Notes: a model not told the origin generated them from the letters alone. Positions 1 through 9,023 are shown, numbered from the stretch's first letter. The stretch: DNA of 64,000 bases from Brachyspira hampsonii 30446 (GCF_000316195.1 NZ_JH994111.1:1567403-1631402), one strand, 5' to 3'. A program made the numbers and translations.

Positions 1-65
1 TATAAAAGTATAAATTCATAATAAAATTTTATATACTATAGAGTATAATATATAACAGGAATCAT

Positions 66-3000
66 ATGATAATGAAAAATCTAATATACTTTTTTGCTAA
101 TAATAGAATGCTTGTAAATATCATAATATTCATTTCTATTATGATAGGTCTATATTCATACTATAACATAGACAAAGAATCTTTCCCATCAACTGATTTA
201 GAATTAATGATTTTACAAGTTGTATACCCAGGAGCCTCTCCTTTAGATGTAGAACAAAATGCTGTTATACAAATAGAAGATCAATTAAGAACTATATCAG
301 GAATAGATGAGTATACTTCAATAATAACTGAAAATGCAGCTATTATATTCGTGCAGTTAGATATGGAAATAGATACAAGCAAGGCTAAAGATGATATATT
401 CAGAAAAATGCAAAGTGTTCCAGACATGGCAGAAGAAGTTGAAACTATAGAAATAACTGATATAAATCCAAAACTTACATCTATTTACAAAATAGGAGTG
501 CATTTTAAAAAAGGATTTGAAGGAGATGAAAAAGTTTTATACGATTTCAGTAAGGAATTAGAAAGACAATTAAAATATGTTGACGGTGTTGCTGATATAA
601 CAGTTCAGGGAAGAACGGATCCTGAAGTAAAAATACTTGCTGATCCTAAAAAACTGCAGGAATATTACATTTCTCTTACAGATATAGTAAACTCACTTTC
701 TGCAAGAAATATAAGAGCTACAAGTGGAGATTTAAAAAAGCCTATTTATATGGATTTAGAAGAAAATGAGGAAGAGAAAACAGTAGTAACAATGGGACAA
801 TTTGAAAATCCTTCAGAAGCTACTAATGTTGTTGTAAGATCTACTTTTAATGGTCAGAGAGTAAGAATACAGGATTTGGCAAAAGTAAACAGCGGTTTTG
901 TAGAAAAATCTATATATGTAAGAATAAACAGCGTAGAAGGATATTCGCTAAGCATACAAAAAAAAGAGAATGCTGACATAGTAAAAACTACAGAAAATAT
1001 AAATGCTTTTCTAAAAAATAATCAGCATTTAATACCTGAAAATGTAGAAGTTACAACTATGGGCGAAACTTCAAGAATGGTATTAGCTCTTACAAATGTA
1101 TCAACTAGCAATTTAATATTCGGTTTCATTATAATATTAATAGTTCTTTTAATATTCTTAGATTTCAAAAGTGCATTATTTACAAGCATAGGTATGATAG
1201 TTGTAATATTTATCACTTTCTCATACATACATTTTTCTGATTTAACTTTCAATATAATATCACTAGCGGGAATAATTACTGTTATAGGTATGGTTGTTGA
1301 TAATAGTATAGTGGTATGCGAAAACATATACGATTTTCAAAAGGCTGGTAAGACAGGACTAGAAGGAACAGTTGAAGCGGTAAAAGATGTAGTAAGCCCT
1401 ATAATGGTTGCTACTATGACTACTGTTGTAGCTTTTATGCCTATGCTTCTTACTAAAGATGTTGTAGGTAAACTAATAGCACCTTTTCCTAAAGTGGTTA
1501 TGGTGGCATTAATTGCTAGTTTATTTCAGGCTATATTTTTGCTTCCTAATAATCTGCAAGATAAAACTAAGAAAAACTTTAAACTTTTTAAAAATATTAA
1601 AAATCCTCTGGACTTTGATAAAGAAAAATTATTCAATGCTATGAAAAATCCTTTTAATAAAGCATTAAAAATTTTATTAAAATTCAGATATTTAGTAGTT
1701 TTATTTTTTATAGTTCTTTTAATATTTTCATTCTTTTTGGCCAAAGATAGTTTGCAGAAATTTATACTTATATACGATACAAGTTCAGATAGTATAATGA
1801 TAAATATTGACTCTGGAATAGGGAACTCTATAAAGAATACAATGAAGTATGTTGAGCAAATAGAAAATGTTATATATAAATCTGTTGATGCTGAAAACTT
1901 AATAGCAGTTAATAGCATTGTTGGAAAACAGGTTAATCAAAATATCGTTGATATTTCAGAAGAATCGGCAAATTTGGCTGGAATTACAGTTTATCTTATA
2001 CCATCTACAGAAAGAAAAAAAACGGCTTATGATATAATGGACGATATAAATAGAGAATTAGAAAAAACAAGTTTAAGAAAAGAATTAGATGCTTTGATGG
2101 TATCAGTAAAACTTCCTATGGATCCGGGGAAAGCCGTAGATATAAAGATAGTAGGAAATGATTTAAATCAAACTAGAAAAGTAAGAGATGAAGTAAAAGC
2201 ATATTTGCTTAGTCTTAGCGGAGTCATAAACTATTATGATGATGATAAGGCAGGTAAAAATGAATTAAGAGTATTATTTGATTATGATGAGATAGCACAG
2301 CTTGGAATGAATGTAGCTAATGTAGCAAATGAACTTAGAACAGCATATAGCGGTGCAGTTGCAACTTCAATACAGGAGCTTGATTATAAATTAGACTTCA
2401 GAGTTCAGCTTGACAGAGATTATATATTTGATACTAATGTATTAAATAATTTAGTAATACCCAATACATACAGCCGATTACTTTATTTAAAAAATGTTGC
2501 AAATATTATCGAAACTAATGGCGTATCATCAATTAGGCATTATAACGGACAAAGATGCATTACTATCAATGCAGATTTAGTTCAGGGACAAAACACATCT
2601 ATACAAGTAATGTTTGCTATACAGAATAAATTTAAAGACATAAGTCAAAGATATCCCGGTGTTATAATAGGTTTTGGAGGAGAGGCAGATCAGACGGTAG
2701 GAGCTTTAGACGGACTTGCAATTACACTTCTTATAGCAATAGTTTTAATATACTTAATATTATTACTTCAATTTAAAAAATTTGCTCAGCCTTTAATGAT
2801 AATGTTTTTAATACCTTTTACATTAACAGGAGTATTCATAGCATTTTATCTTCATGGTATGCCTATGTCATTTATAGGTTTTATAGGTATTGTAGGGTTA
2901 TGCGGTGTACTTGTTAATGATGGTATCATAATGATAGACTTGATAAACAAAATAATAGAATCCGGTAAAAGCAATCCTGATGCATTGAATAATCCTAAAA

Positions 3001-3245
3001 AGTTTGCATTTGACTCAATAGTAGAAGGAGCTACTCAAAGACTTCTTCCAATATTTTTAACTACAGTAACTACAGTTGGAGGATTGATGCCTACTGTTTA
3101 TGGTATAGGAGGAGATGCTGATTTGATAGTGCCTATAGTTATGAGTTTAGCTTATGGGCTTATATTCTCAACATTAATAACATTGATATTTTTACCTTGC
3201 GTATTTATGATAGCTGTAGATTTGAAGCTTATAAAATTAAAATAA
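66..3245 (+). CDS. RND-family efflux transporter (AcrB/HAE1-like)
   Basis: Inner-membrane proton-driven efflux pump subunit of 1059 residues, the usual length for the hydrophobe/amphiphile RND family. One membrane segment near residues 12-30 is followed by a large periplasmic porter domain, a membrane block around residues 345-500, a second periplasmic domain and a final membrane block from about residue 880. The TM4 motif reads GMVVDNSIVV, so one Asp of the usual proton-relay Asp pair is Asn; the TM10 counterpart reads GVLVNDGIIM. An AGGA sits a few bases before the ATG at 66; a second ATG at 72 is equally possible. No fusion protein or outer-membrane partner is visible downstream, so these would have to lie to the left of the window. 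The substrate cannot be read from the sequence. Confidence 0.93.
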   Translation: MIMKNLIYFFANNRMLVNIIIFISIMIGLYSYYNIDKESFPSTDLELMILQVVYPGASPLDVEQNAVIQIEDQLRTISGIDEYTSIITENAAIIFVQLDMEIDTSKAKDDIFRKMQSVPDMAEEVETIEITDINPKLTSIYKIGVHFKKGFEGDEKVLYDFSKELERQLKYVDGVADITVQGRTDPEVKILADPKKLQEYYISLTDIVNSLSARNIRATSGDLKKPIYMDLEENEEEKTVVTMGQFENPSEATNVVVRSTFNGQRVRIQDLAKVNSGFVEKSIYVRINSVEGYSLSIQKKENADIVKTTENINAFLKNNQHLIPENVEVTTMGETSRMVLALTNVSTSNLIFGFIIILIVLLIFLDFKSALFTSIGMIVVIFITFSYIHFSDLTFNIISLAGIITVIGMVVDNSIVVCENIYDFQKAGKTGLEGTVEAVKDVVSPIMVATMTTVVAFMPMLLTKDVVGKLIAPFPKVVMVALIASLFQAIFLLPNNLQDKTKKNFKLFKNIKNPLDFDKEKLFNAMKNPFNKALKILLKFRYLVVLFFIVLLIFSFFLAKDSLQKFILIYDTSSDSIMINIDSGIGNSIKNTMKYVEQIENVIYKSVDAENLIAVNSIVGKQVNQNIVDISEESANLAGITVYLIPSTERKKTAYDIMDDINRELEKTSLRKELDALMVSVKLPMDPGKAVDIKIVGNDLNQTRKVRDEVKAYLLSLSGVINYYDDDKAGKNELRVLFDYDEIAQLGMNVANVANELRTAYSGAVATSIQELDYKLDFRVQLDRDYIFDTNVLNNLVIPNTYSRLLYLKNVANIIETNGVSSIRHYNGQRCITINADLVQGQNTSIQVMFAIQNKFKDISQRYPGVIIGFGGEADQTVGALDGLAITLLIAIVLIYLILLLQFKKFAQPLMIMFLIPFTLTGVFIAFYLHGMPMSFIGFIGIVGLCGVLVNDGIIMIDLINKIIESGKSNPDALNNPKKFAFDSIVEGATQRLLPIFLTTVTTVGGLMPTVYGIGGDADLIVPIVMSLAYGLIFSTLITLIFLPCVFMIAVDLKLIKLK

Positions 3246-3298
3246 TTTTTTTAGTAACTTTAGCTATTATATTAAATATGTTTTATATAAAGTTTTTT

Positions 3299-3328
3299 AA
3301 CTGAGGTATGTATACCATATCTGCAGTT
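3299..3328. terminator. Imperfect hairpin between convergent efflux genes
   Basis: AACTG...CAGTT ends with matching inner halves (AGGTATG / CATATCT, one bulge) form a hairpin with a TTTTAAA flank. It sits in the 88-bp gap between the convergent RND and MATE genes, so it may stop transcription from either side. The fold is from reading only. Confidence 0.45.
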
Positions 3329-3333
3329 TTAAA

Positions 3334-4707
3334 TCAATTATATTGAAACTTTATCCATTTACCACTCAAATATCTTAATGTAAATATTATAGCCTTTACT
3401 ATCCAATCAAAGAACATTGCTATCCAAGTACCAATCATACCCATTTTGAAATATAATGCAAATACATAAGCCAACACTATTCTGCATAATACCATTGAAA
3501 CTGAAGCAACTATCATAGGAAACTTAGCATCTCCTGAAGCTCTGAATACCACAGGCAAAGAATATCCTAATGGCCATATAATCATCATAATAGCATGATA
3601 CCATGATAATTGATAAGTATATACTGAAGCCTCAGCAGATAAATTATATATATTAAGTATTATAGGCAAAATTGAAAGCATAACAGCACTAGTTATAGTT
3701 TGAGATACATAAATAATAGCTATTATTTTTTTGGTATAATATTTAGTTTGATTATAATCTCCGGCACCTACGCATTGGGATATAACAGTTGTAAGTCCCA
3801 ATCCTATAGCCATACCCGGAAGCACCTCTAAACTAGCTATAAGAGTAGAAACAGAATTGGCTGCTATTGATGCTGTACCAAATGTAGATATTAAACTAAG
3901 TATCAATAATCTTCCTAAATAAAACATTCCGTTTTCTATACCATAAGGTATTCCTACAGATAATATTCTTTTTATAGTTTGAATATCCATTTTATATATG
4001 ATTTTATTTTTTATATATATAAGATTCTTTTTATTTAATCCTAAAATTATAATTATTAATGCTGAACCTATTCTGCTAATCAATGTAGATATTGCAGCTC
4101 CTGCTATACCCATTTTAAATACATAAATTAAAACAGCATTTCCTACAACATTTAATATATTCATAGATATCATAATCTTCATTGATATTTTTGAATTTCC
4201 CATAGTTCTAAACATAGAAGCTCCGCCATTATAAACAGCTAAAAATGGTATTGAAGCTGCCGCTATCATCATATAAATATTTGCCTCATTTCTAACTTCA
4301 TCTGTAATACTTCCGAATAATGCTCCAAATAAAGAATCTTTAAATAAATATATAATTAATGTTAAAGCCATAGAAAATAATAATAAAAACCTTATAAGCT
4401 GATTAATGGAATCATTTGCTTTTTCTATATTCTTAGCACCTATATATTGTCCGCTGGCAACAGTACCTCCCGAAGCAATAGCAGCAAATATACTTATAAG
4501 AAATGCTATTACAAAATCAACCAAAAATACAGCAGATACAGCAGATTCCCCTACACTAGAAACCATCAAAGAATCTATAAGTCCAACTAGATATTCTAAA
4601 AATACCTCTATAATAAGAGGGACAAATAATTTTATAAGATATTTATTAGAAAACATATAATTAGTTTTCATATTACTATTAAAATCAGAATAAATTATTT
4701 CGCTCAT
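3334..4707 (-). CDS. MATE family efflux protein
   Basis: Multidrug and toxin extrusion (NorM/DinF-type) cation antiporter in the inner membrane. The 457 residues have about twelve hydrophobic segments in two repeated halves, with typical loops such as GSALIIII and GLGLTTVISQCVGAG, and the length is normal for the family. It is convergent with the RND pump. Upstream, a MerR-type promoter at 5045-5075 points toward this gene across a 263-bp gene relic, so it may have become part of the MerR regulon. The substrate is unknown. Confidence 0.93.
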   Translation of the reverse strand: MSEIIYSDFNSNMKTNYMFSNKYLIKLFVPLIIEVFLEYLVGLIDSLMVSSVGESAVSAVFLVDFVIAFLISIFAAIASGGTVASGQYIGAKNIEKANDSINQLIRFLLLFSMALTLIIYLFKDSLFGALFGSITDEVRNEANIYMMIAAASIPFLAVYNGGASMFRTMGNSKISMKIMISMNILNVVGNAVLIYVFKMGIAGAAISTLISRIGSALIIIILGLNKKNLIYIKNKIIYKMDIQTIKRILSVGIPYGIENGMFYLGRLLILSLISTFGTASIAANSVSTLIASLEVLPGMAIGLGLTTVISQCVGAGDYNQTKYYTKKIIAIIYVSQTITSAVMLSILPIILNIYNLSAEASVYTYQLSWYHAIMMIIWPLGYSLPVVFRASGDAKFPMIVASVSMVLCRIVLAYVFALYFKMGMIGTWIAMFFDWIVKAIIFTLRYLSGKWIKFQYN

Positions 4708-4742
4708 TTTACAGTCCTCAAAAAATTTATTTAATTATTTTT

Positions 4743-5005
4743 CTAATTAGATAATAAAATATTTAATTCTATCTTGTATGCTTCCTCATAATTTTTTATC
4801 TTTAATTTCTACTTTATTCCAAACATATCTCAATATTATATCTTCAAAACAATCTAAAATACTCTGAAAACATCAATAGTTCTGAACATTTCTTTTTTAT
4901 TATTTTTAATTTACAAATATTTAGTATTAAAAATTAATAGCATAATGAATCAGAATTTTATCATTTTCTTGCAGCAGCTAATATCATTAATATTCTTTTA
5001 CTCAT
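4743..5005 (-). pseudogene. Relic of a flavodoxin-fold NADPH-dependent FMN reductase
   Basis: Read on the minus strand, an ATG at 5005 starts MSKRILMILAAARK and then stops. This resembles the N-terminus of NADPH-dependent FMN reductases (Rossmann strand, then S/A-x-R-K-N-G-N). After a frameshift KNDKILIHYAI follows. Near the end, EDIILRYVWNKVEIKDK and, one frame over, NYEEAYKIELNI resemble the C-terminal W-x-K-G-E/D-I...EAY-x-x-G-x-N-I signature of the same family. The relic is about half the normal length, so it has lost its middle and carries at least two frameshifts. It lies directly behind a MerR-type promoter. The assignment rests on remembered family motifs. Confidence 0.5.
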
Positions 5006-5044
5006 TTTTTATAAACTTCATTTTATCTTATTAATTTCAAAAGC

Positions 5045-5075
5045 ATTATAGCATTAGAGTACACTCCAATGTCAA
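5045..5075 (-). promoter_or_regulatory. MerR-type promoter with 19-bp spacer (leftward)
   Basis: On the minus strand TTGACA (5075-5070), a 19-bp spacer containing the dyad TTGGAGTGTACTCTAA, and TATAAT (5050-5045). A 19-bp spacer with an embedded palindrome is the hallmark of MerR-activated promoters, and the TTGGAGT..ACTC.AA operator type is known for NmlR/AdhR-like members. It matches the promoter at 6803-6833 in 27 of 31 positions or better. It points at the FMN-reductase relic and the MATE gene. Confidence 0.8.
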
Positions 5076-5348
5076 ATGATTTTTGATAGTTTTTTATAAA
5101 AATATATTATGATAAAATAATTAATTATAATAATCATATATAGAAATATAATTAACATAATGTTGCAATCAGAATACAATTTATAAGTAAATAAAATATA
5201 TATAAATGATAAATATCTTTTAAAACTAAATTAATTAAATATTATTAAACTTAGGCTTGGCGTATAAAGAATTATTTACTAATAAAAAATTAAATAATAC
5301 AATAACTAATTTTGTAATCTAATTTTCTTAAAGTAAGTATTATTAATA
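5076..5348. other. AT-rich spacer without a recognisable gene
   Basis: About 270 bases between the leftward MerR-type promoter and the end of the LysR gene. I see no open reading frame with a ribosome site, no strong hairpin and no repeat here. Confidence 0.5.
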
Positions 5349-6236
5349 TCATAACTTATTTTTTAATTTTTCTAAAAAGATTTTTGAGGCTTTTGAGAAT
5401 ACTTGATTTTTCTTCCATATTATGCTTGACTCTACATATAATTTTGGTTTTAAAGGTATAAAGCATAAATCACTTTCACTTATAGTATTTATAAGTTTAT
5501 CTATAGTAATAACATAACCTATACCCTCTTCAACCATAACAGCGGCATTATATATAAGGTTATAAGTTAAAACTATATTTAACTTATCTATATCTTCACC
5601 AATCCAATTATAAAATTTATTACTTTCTGACTTATTCTTAAAAAATCTTTTAGGGCATATTATTGGAATATTTAATAAATCCTCTTTAGTTATAAACTTC
5701 TTCTTAGATAAATGAGAATCTTTTTTCATTAATAAACCGTATAATTCTTTATAAGGCATCTCTATGTAATCATATTTAGATTTATCAAAACTGCCTATTA
5801 ATAATCCAAAATCAGCAAGACCTCTGTCTAGTTTCTCTGTGATATCAGAATATACTCCGCTGTAAATATGATATATTATATTAGGATACAACTCTCTTAA
5901 TTCCTTTATAATATCAGCTATAATTTTTATATAATATGTCTCTCCGCTTCCTATATAAATGTCTCCTTCTATTACATCTTCAGAAGACTTAAACTCCATT
6001 TTAGTTTTTTCCATTAAATCAATTATCTCTTCTGCTCTTTTTTTTAAAAGCACTCCGTCGGCTGTAAGTTTTATACTGTAATTGCTTCTTATAAAAAGTT
6101 TTTTGCCTATCTCTTTTTCTAAATTATTTATTTGCCTTGACAGATTTGGCTGAGTAAGATTGAGAGAATTAGCAGCTTTTGTAATGCTTCCCTCTCTGGC
6201 TGAAGTTAGAAAATATTTTAAAGACTTTATATCCAT
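5349..6236 (-). CDS. LysR-family transcriptional regulator
   Basis: A 295-residue protein of normal LTTR length. An N-terminal winged helix-turn-helix (about residues 1-60, including SITKAANSLNLTQPNLSRQINNLE) is followed by a linker helix and a substrate-binding domain with typical DI.IG.GE and FGLLIG elements. It is transcribed away from the MerR gene at 6393 across a 156-bp gap. LysR proteins usually control a divergent neighbour, so the MerR gene or the redox genes beyond it are possible targets. The effector is unknown. Confidence 0.93.
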   Translation of the reverse strand: MDIKSLKYFLTSAREGSITKAANSLNLTQPNLSRQINNLEKEIGKKLFIRSNYSIKLTADGVLLKKRAEEIIDLMEKTKMEFKSSEDVIEGDIYIGSGETYYIKIIADIIKELRELYPNIIYHIYSGVYSDITEKLDRGLADFGLLIGSFDKSKYDYIEMPYKELYGLLMKKDSHLSKKKFITKEDLLNIPIICPKRFFKNKSESNKFYNWIGEDIDKLNIVLTYNLIYNAAVMVEEGIGYVITIDKLINTISESDLCFIPLKPKLYVESSIIWKKNQVFSKASKIFLEKLKNKL

Positions 6237-6333
6237 AAATTAATATTCCAATAATTATTTTTTAACCATCATATCATAGATAACAATATTTAGTAATACT
6301 TTTTTATTATAACTAATTATAAGATATAAGTAT

Positions 6334-6362
6334 TTGATATATTAGTGTACATACATTAAAAT
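6334..6362 (+). promoter_or_regulatory. Sigma-70-like promoter for the MerR gene
   Basis: TTGATA (6334-6339), 17-bp spacer, TAAAAT (6357-6362), then a ribosome site AAGGAG and the ATG at 6393. Unlike the two flanking MerR-type promoters it has normal spacing, so the regulator is probably expressed constitutively or under the divergent LysR. Confidence 0.55.
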
Positions 6363-6392
6363 AGCCTCATAATTAAGAATAAGGAGTGCATT

Positions 6393-6743
6393 ATGACAAT
6401 ATCAGAAGTAAGCCAATTAACAGGACTATCAAAAGACACTTTAAGATACTATGAAAAAATAGGTGTAATACCTGAAATAGGAAGAAGCAAAAGCGGAATT
6501 AGAAACTATAGCGAATATAACTTAAAATGTATAGAGTTCTCAAAATCTATGCGTGATTTAGGCATATCAATAGACTCCATTATAAAATATATTAAGCTAT
6601 ACAAAAAAGGAAAAAATACAATAAATGAAAGAAAGTCAATACTTATCAATGAAAGAGACTTAATGCAAATACATTTTAATGATTTAAAAATAAAATTAGA
6701 AAAATTAAATCAAAAACTTGAAGAGAAAGATTTTTTTAATTAA
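6393..6743 (+). CDS. MerR-family transcriptional regulator
   Basis: A 116-residue DNA-binding activator. The MerR winged helix-turn-helix is clear (TISEVSQLTGLSKDTLRYYEKIGVI, residues 2-26), followed by the wing (RNYSEYN) and a long C-terminal coiled coil (residues 80-113) for dimerisation. It has no C-terminal metal-binding cysteines, which argues against a classical metal sensor; size and operators fit the AdhR/NmlR-like group. In AdhR the sensing Cys precedes M/LR in the 'C-M-R-D' stretch; here that residue is Ser52 (KSMRDLG), and the only nearby cysteine is Cys46. AAGGAG lies just upstream of the start. It sits between two MerR-type promoters, which are its probable targets. Confidence 0.93.
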   Translation: MTISEVSQLTGLSKDTLRYYEKIGVIPEIGRSKSGIRNYSEYNLKCIEFSKSMRDLGISIDSIIKYIKLYKKGKNTINERKSILINERDLMQIHFNDLKIKLEKLNQKLEEKDFFN

Positions 6744-6802
6744 ATAAAAAATATTAAATGATATTTTAAATTATAAAAAATTTAATTCATGATAATTACA
6801 TA

Positions 6803-6833
6803 TTGACATTGGAGCGAACTCTAATGCTATAAT
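6803..6833 (+). promoter_or_regulatory. MerR-type promoter with 19-bp spacer (rightward)
   Basis: TTGACA (6803-6808), a 19-bp spacer carrying the imperfect dyad TTGGAGCGAACTCTAA (6809-6824), and TATAAT (6828-6833). It lies 31 bp before the cupin start codon, which has its own AAGGAGAG site. The arrangement predicts activation of the redox gene cluster by the adjacent MerR protein. Confidence 0.85.
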
Positions 6834-6864
6834 CACAAAATATTTTTACAAACAAGGAGAGAAA

Positions 6865-7363
6865 ATGAAAAAATATTTACTAATTACTTTTACTTTATCA
6901 ATAATATTTACTGCTGTATCCTGTAATGCAAGAAGTAAAGAGGCTTCAAACGGCTATGAATATGCAAAATCGCCAATAGAAACAGTATTGATAAAAAACG
7001 GAGAAGGTCAGAAATCTAAAGGTTTAGCAGACTATTTTACAGGAGATGTTGAAGTTGAAAGTATAACAGCACCTAATGAAACATCTAAATTCTCAGTAGC
7101 TTATGTTACATTTCAGGCAGGAGCAAGAAGTGCATGGCATACTCACCCAGCAGGACAGCATTTAATAGTTGTTGAAGGTATAGGACCTTACTCAGGAAGA
7201 GGGAAAACCTATTCAGGAGTTTAGAGCAGGAGATATTTTATACTGCCATTCAAATGTTAAACATTGGCATGGGGCTTCTCCAAATTCACCTATGAAACAT
7301 ATTGCTATAACAGGCGATTCTAACGGAAACAATGTTACTTGGATGGAACATGTTACTGATTAA
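6865..7363 (+). pseudogene. Cupin-domain lipoprotein, interrupted by a frameshift
   Basis: The reading frame from 6865 gives a lipoprotein signal (MKKYLLITFTLSIIFTAVSC) and the first cupin motif AWHTHPAGQHLIVVEG, then stops at 7222-7224. The following bases, read one frame over, continue the family exactly: TQEEGKPIQEFRAGDILYC, the second cupin motif VKHWHGASP, and an end at 7361-7363. Removing one C of the pair at 7186-7187 would restore an uninterrupted protein of about 165 residues. Such cupins often travel with carboxymuconolactone decarboxylases. It may be a real recent mutation, a phase-variable site or a sequencing error; both halves are otherwise well preserved. Confidence 0.85.
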
Positions 7364-7432
7364 GAATATTACAGCTATACTAATCAATAATATACAAATA
7401 AATGATTAAATACTTTTACTAGAGATTTATTT

Positions 7433-7495
7433 ATGAAAAATACTATTACACAAATCAAAAAAGTAAAATTAAGTATTAGGAGAAATGCAAAATGA
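7433..7495 (+). CDS. Possible 20-residue upstream ORF coupled to the next gene
   Basis: ATG at 7433 opens MKNTITQIKKVKLSIRRNAK, whose TGA overlaps the ATG of the following gene as ATGA. The first bases repeat those of the next gene (atgaaaaatact), as does the later aaaattaagt, so it may be a small duplication rather than a selected leader peptide. It has no convincing ribosome site of its own. Confidence 0.25.
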   Translation: MKNTITQIKKVKLSIRRNAK

Positions 7496-8337
7496 AAAAT
7501 ACTTTAAAATTAAGTTTATCAATATTTTTATTAATGACAATATTATCTTGTCAGGCAAATAACAATAATACAAATAATAATGGAGGAAATCTAAATATGA
7601 CAGAAAAAGCAAACAATAAATATAATGAATTATTTAAAAGAGAGGCAGCTTCTACAAAACCTAATGATGAAGAATTAGAAAGTATATTCAATAACTTTTT
7701 ATACGGCGAAGTTTATAATCATGGCTCATTGGATGCAAAATCAAGAGAGCTTGTAACATTAGTTTCTTTAACAGCTTCGCAAGGCACGGACATGATAAAA
7801 GATCATGTAGAAATAGCTTTGAATGTTGAAGTTACACCTATAGAAATAAAAGAGGCATTATATCAATGTTCTCCTTATGTAGGTTTTCCAAGAATATTTG
7901 CAGCTTTAGAAAAAGCAAATGAAGTTTTTAAAGCAAAAAATATATCACTTCCTATAGAAAGTCAATCAACTGTTACAGAAGAAACGAGATTTGACAAAGG
8001 ATTAGAAACTCAGATAAGCATATTTGGAAATGCAATACTTACTGCTCATTCAAATGCGGCTCCTAATCAAAAACATATTCAAAATTATTTGTCAGCTAAC
8101 TGTTTCGGAGATTTTTATACTAGAACAGGTTTGGATTTAAAAACAAGAGAGCTTTTAACATTTATAATGATAATATCTTTGGGAGGTGCTGAACCTCAGG
8201 CTATAGCACATGCAAATGCTAATATAGCTATGGGAAATACAAAAGATATGATGATAGAAGCTGTAACTCAATGCCTTCCTTATATAGGATACCCGAGAAC
8301 ATTGAATGCTATAACTGTAATTAACAATATACAATAA
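7492..8337 (+). CDS. Carboxymuconolactone decarboxylase-family lipoprotein
   Basis: A 281-residue protein with a lipoprotein signal (LLMTILSC, cleavage before Cys20) and an Asn-rich tether. Two CMD domains follow, roughly residues 55-140 and 170-275. Each has the family pattern of LD.K.REL.T, a central His helix and a closing QC.PY.G.PR segment. No CxxC pair is present, so it is not an AhpD-type peroxidase reductant; it belongs to the broader gamma-CMD group whose substrates are often unknown. AGGAG precedes the start at 7492. It is the second gene of the MerR-promoted run and should sit in the cell envelope. Confidence 0.9.
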   Translation: MKNTLKLSLSIFLLMTILSCQANNNNTNNNGGNLNMTEKANNKYNELFKREAASTKPNDEELESIFNNFLYGEVYNHGSLDAKSRELVTLVSLTASQGTDMIKDHVEIALNVEVTPIEIKEALYQCSPYVGFPRIFAALEKANEVFKAKNISLPIESQSTVTEETRFDKGLETQISIFGNAILTAHSNAAPNQKHIQNYLSANCFGDFYTRTGLDLKTRELLTFIMIISLGGAEPQAIAHANANIAMGNTKDMMIEAVTQCLPYIGYPRTLNAITVINNIQ

Positions 8338-8456
8338 TAATAAACAAGAATAATACTTATTATATCCATTGATAATAATATAAATAAAAAATGCAAAATA
8401 ACTATACATTTTTTATAAAAGCTAATGAAAAAATTAATTATAAGGAGAGTTTAAAT

Positions 8457-9014
8457 ATGAGAAAAATTATCAAAACAATATTAGTATATGCACTTCTTTC
8501 AAGCACATTATTAATGGGAGGTTTATACGCTCAAAGCTCAAAAACTTTAATAGTATATTTCTCTTGGAGCGGTAACACTAGAACAGCTGCCAATATGATA
8601 AAGAAAATGACTCAGGCAGATATATTTGAGGTAAAAACTGCAGAAAGCTACCCTACTGATTATAATGATACTATAAATCAGGCAAGAGATGAATTAAATA
8701 ATAATGTTTTACCTAGATTAAGTGCTAATATTAATAATTTGGCAGACTATGACACTGTAATATTATGTTACCCTAATTGGTGGGGTACTATTCCTCAGGC
8801 AGTAAAACAATTATTACAAACTCATAATTTCAGCGGTAAAAAAATAGCTCCTTTATGCACACATGGCGGAGGCGGTATGGGAAGAAGTTTAAGCGATATA
8901 AAAACTTTATGCCCTAACTCTGATATATTAAATCATTTAAGTATATCTGGAAGAAGTGTTACTGGCTCAGAAAATAATATAAGAACATGGCTTCAAAATA
9001 TAAATATACTATAA
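8457..9014 (+). CDS. Exported flavodoxin-like protein 1
   Basis: A flavodoxin domain carried behind a signal peptide (MRKIIKTILVYALLSSTLLMGGLYAQ). The phosphate-binding loop FSWSGNTRTAANMI follows the first strand, and YPNWWGTIPQAVKQ and CTHGGGGMGRS supply the other FMN-contacting loops, as in PF12682-like flavodoxins. The frame is open 22 codons further left to 8391, but AAGGAG precedes only the ATG at 8457 and the signal peptide begins there. At 185 residues it is complete. It should bind FMN outside the cytoplasm, which is unusual for a flavodoxin. It is the third gene in the redox run. Confidence 0.9.
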   Translation: MRKIIKTILVYALLSSTLLMGGLYAQSSKTLIVYFSWSGNTRTAANMIKKMTQADIFEVKTAESYPTDYNDTINQARDELNNNVLPRLSANINNLADYDTVILCYPNWWGTIPQAVKQLLQTHNFSGKKIAPLCTHGGGGMGRSLSDIKTLCPNSDILNHLSISGRSVTGSENNIRTWLQNINIL

Positions 9015-9023
9015 AAATTATAA

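Noticed and set aside
1-65. Possible gene end at the left edge
   Set aside because: The first 65 bases contain only AT-rich leader sequence with an AGGA site for the RND gene.
8391-8456. Longer start of flavodoxin 1
   Set aside because: The AAGGAG site and the signal peptide both point to the ATG at 8457.
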